From contig BCHH01000004.1 of the NCBI GenBank assembly GCA_001599595.1, positions 2,003,675 to 2,067,674 of the forward strand: a DNA stretch of 64,000 nucleotides. Direction: 5' to 3'. The notes under the pieces are model-generated. The model was not told the origin of the DNA, ran no database searches, and saw nothing but the letters and a program-made list of their open reading frames with translations. Of this stretch, positions 61,213 through 64,000 are shown piece by piece; positions within the stretch are counted from its first letter, which is position 1; each line of letters opens with the position of its first letter. The stretch comes from Beverwykella pulmonaria (Eukaryota; Ascomycota; Dothideomycetes; Pleosporales; Melanommataceae). A program made the position numbers and the translations under genes.

Positions 61213-61778
61213 AGGCCTGGGGGTCGAAGAACTAGATGGATTAGATATTTTAGCGGAGTTATCATCAGCCTTGTGTCTGCTATTGTGTGCAAATTCATGC
61301 AGGGTTGCTTCCCTGATTGGTACCTCCGACTGGAGCGATGACTGACCCTGGCTAGTACGAAACAGCTATCGCACCTGTGATTGTACGGGGTCTTGATAGG
61401 CGGGCCGACCCAGGCCCCACAGCCTTGCGATCCAACTCTACCTTGGCTACTCTACTGTATACCTCCCGGTCAACCAACTCACCTCTTATAGATTTACCGC
61501 CTCACAAGGTTATGGCTGGAGCGGGTCGTCCATCCTCACTGCCTGTGGCGACAGTTTTCTACTACGAATGTACACTTACCTTTCATTAAAAAAAGGATAA
61601 ATTGGGTAGTTAACTCACAAAGGTGCTGCCCTGCACTGCCACGCCCAATCATTTATGCCTTGCGTCCTGCTACCCCGCTCTATTTCTGCCTTGAGTTGTG
61701 TGCAGCTCTTCACCTAACAACTCCGCGGAATCTCCACAACTCCTTCAATATGACATAGTACTCAATAGCATCGTCTAA
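61213..61778. other. intergenic upstream of NLR-like gene
   Basis: 566 bp, with T-rich and CT-rich sequence near the right end. Contains the promoter of the NLR-like gene. No gene seen. Confidence 0.5.
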
Positions 61779-64000
61779 ATGGCCGAGGCTCTTGCCACTG
61801 TCAGCGTTGTCGCCAGCATCATCCAACTCGTTGATTTCAGCACTAAAGTCGTACATCGCCTTGAAGAGTTTCACTCTATCGCAGGAGAAGTCCCAAAGTC
61901 TTTTCGTCATGTCAAGACCGTGCTCCCTCTGTTGGAAACCACGCTTGGACAACTGAAAGAAGCCATCAACGCGGACTTTGTAGCAGAGGGAGCCAAAAAA
62001 GCTCTCTTGCCTATTATAGCAGGATGTCAACAGCAAATCGCCCAACTAGACACCATTCTCACGAAAACATTGCCAGAAACCGATGACAGCTGGCGGAAAA
62101 GAGGCAAGAAGGCGGTGATAAGCTTGCACCAAGACGCCAAAGTTGAGAGTATTACAAAGACCCTACAGGGCTATATTGGGATCCTAACATTTTACTATGC
62201 TGCTGCGTCGTCAACCTTGCAACCTCTAACAGGTGAGTGTCCTCTTGACAACTTTCATGAACTTTACTCAACTATTCATTTTTAGACGCAAAACTCTCCA
62301 AGATCCGCCAGTGGCTGTCTGCGCCAGACCCATCTGCGAACTACCAAAAGGCGCTCAAACAACGACAGGCGAACACTGGACTTTGGTTCCTTGAGAGTGA
62401 GCAATACACGAGATGGAAGATGGACCCTGCATCACTATTTTGGCTGTATGGAATCCCAGGGTGCGGAAAGACCGTCCTAAGCTCTACTATTCTCGAAAGT
62501 GTGCTCCAACACTGCCACGATGATCCCGGGAAGGTATTTGCGTATTTCTTCTTCGACTTCAACGATGTGCAGAAGCAGGACCCGGAGTTAATGCTGCGCT
62601 CGTTGCTCTGTCAGCTCTCACATCAGTCCATTAAGATCCCCGCAAGCCTTGATACCCAGTTCTCCTCTTGTGGGGACGGGCAGCGGCAGCCGTCAGTACA
62701 TACTCTCTTAGAGGTAATGCAACAGATGATGCAAGAGTTCCCACAGGTCTACATTGTCCTCGATGCCCTCGATGAATGTGCCCAACGTACGGAGTTGATG
62801 GACATCCTTAAAATAATGGCTGGTTGGCGACTTCAGAACTTGCACCTTCTCGTGACGAGCCGAAGAGAATGGGATATTGAGAGCTCTTTGGAGGGTTTTG
62901 TGGATGGGCAGAATAGGATATCTCTCCAAAGCGAACTAGTAGACAAAGACATACAACGATACGTTCGACAGAGGTTGTCTGACGACAAAAGCTTGCGCAA
63001 ATGGGAGAAAGACGTTGTCATCAGGCAAGAGATTGAGGCTGCCTTAATGGACGGAGCTCGTGGAATGTATCTATCCTCTAAGACTCAGACGACCTAAAGC
63101 TGATGATTAAACCAGGTTTCGATGGGCTGTGTGTCAGCTTGACACGTTAGGAAAGTGTCGCAATCGAGCAATGCTACGTAAATCCCTCGCCACATTGCCA
63201 CCAACATTGGATCAGACATACGACCGCATTCTTTCCTCCATCAGCAAAGAGGATTCTACATATGCCATCCGAATTCTGCGATGGCTGACATTCTCGGCTC
63301 GGCCGCTCTTAGTAGAAGAAGTCGCCGAACTCGTCGCCATTGACGGAGAGCGTAACCCTGTATTCGACCGCGATGAAGTCCTGGAAGAGCCGCTAGAAGC
63401 GTTAAGTGTCTGCTCCAGTCTTGTTGCCCTGACTACCGACAACAAAGATGGTCAGCTAAGGTCAGCGAGACGAGTTATCGCGTTAGCACATTACTCTGTT
63501 AAAGAGTACCTCCGCTCGGACAGAATCTTAGAAGGCCAAGCACTGCAGTATGGCATGCAAGATATTATATGCCACGATGCTATAGCAAAAGGCTGCCTTG
63601 GATATCTTCTTCAGTTTCAACCGGAGCAAATTTCAAAAGAGGTCCTCAAGGAATTCAAGCTCGCACGATATTCAGCCGAGTTCTGGATCAGCCACGCTCA
63701 AAAGTCAGGAGATAGAATTAAAAAAATGAGTGAAGCTGCAATAAATCTATTTTCAAAGGAAAATGCTGCATACCTTAACTGGATTCGGTTATATAATCCT
63801 GACAGACCTTGGGTTCGTCCAGATTTTCGAACGGTTCTAGAACAGGTACCAGCTCCGCTATACTACGCAGCACTGTCAGGTCTGAATGAGGTCGTGAAGC
63901 TGCTGCTTGACAAGGACGCCGACGCCAACGCGCAGGGTGGAGAATACGGCAACGCACTCCAGGCAGCTTCAGAACGAGGCCACGAGCAGATTGTGAAGCT
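61779..64000 (+). CDS. SesA-NACHT-ankyrin NLR-like protein, 3' end beyond window
   Basis: Fungal counterpart of NOD-like receptors; such STAND proteins take part in self/non-self recognition and programmed cell death. Model: join(61779..62232,62286..63066,63116..>64000), about 706 residues in the window. Residues 1-120 match the SesA-type N-terminal helical domain (ASIIQLVDFSTKVVHRLEEF, GEVPKSFRHVKTVLPLLETT, GCQQQIAQLDTIL). The NACHT ATPase follows: Walker A LYGIPGCGKT at about 207, FAYFFFDFND, Walker B YIVLDALDEC at about 306, and LLVTSRREWDIE. Then the LATLPPTLDQTYDRIL / LRWLTFSARPLLVEEVAEL winged-helix region and VIALAHYSVKEYLRS. Ankyrin repeats begin at about 63858 (PLYYAALSGLNEVVKLLLDK) and run off the edge. 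The number of repeats cannot be seen. Confidence 0.92.

Overview
The window is nuclear DNA of a filamentous ascomycete (Pezizomycotina). Genes are split by many introns of about 50-60 nt with GT..AG ends, and the gene complement is typically fungal: an Atg1 kinase, dolichol kinase, cytochrome c1, COX23, a Fet3-like oxidase and a SesA-NACHT-ankyrin protein. I cannot place it to class from the sequence. Most gene models were spliced by hand, and exon lengths were checked to keep the frame.

Layout. 0.6-2.8 kb: a Fet3-type multicopper oxidase (minus strand, 11 exons). 2.8-11 kb: a gene-poor stretch holding decayed copies of a small fungal '(L/P)xELRD' protein family. 11.1-12.9 kb: a membrane-anchored fucose-lectin-like protein (minus). 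14.6-17.7 kb: an M1 aminopeptidase (minus). 17.7-20.8 kb: no gene seen. From 20.8 to 36.5 kb five genes run on the plus strand: an FAD-linked oxidoreductase, dolichol kinase SEC59, autophagy kinase ATG1, an MFS transporter and cytochrome c1. 36.5-41 kb is again gene-poor, with another decayed family member. 41.1-41.8 kb: COX23 (minus, four tiny exons). 44.1-45.4 kb: an uncharacterised 2OG-Fe(II) dioxygenase-like protein. 46.7-50.2 kb: a long acidic RING protein. 50.9-51.9 kb: a mitochondrial ribosomal protein with a dead superoxide-dismutase fold (minus). 52.5-53.9 kb: a cysteine-rich single-pass membrane protein. 55.1-55.8 kb: a THOC5-like THO/TREX subunit (minus). 56.7-61.2 kb: a SHPRH/Irc20-type SNF2-RING protein. 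From 61.8 kb to the window edge: a SesA-NACHT-ankyrin NLR-like protein, cut by the window end.

The genes do not form a biosynthetic cluster. Most are single-copy housekeeping genes, and three are mitochondrial (cytochrome c1, COX23, mS42/mS43) but not adjacent. No rRNA, tRNA, CRISPR or intact transposon was recognised. The most interesting items are a 21-nt microexon that carries the presumed ferroxidase glutamate of the oxidase, the decayed ELRD family with changes resembling repeat-induced point mutation (RIP), the NLR-like gene at the right edge, and the orphan dioxygenase and CCP-repeat membrane protein.
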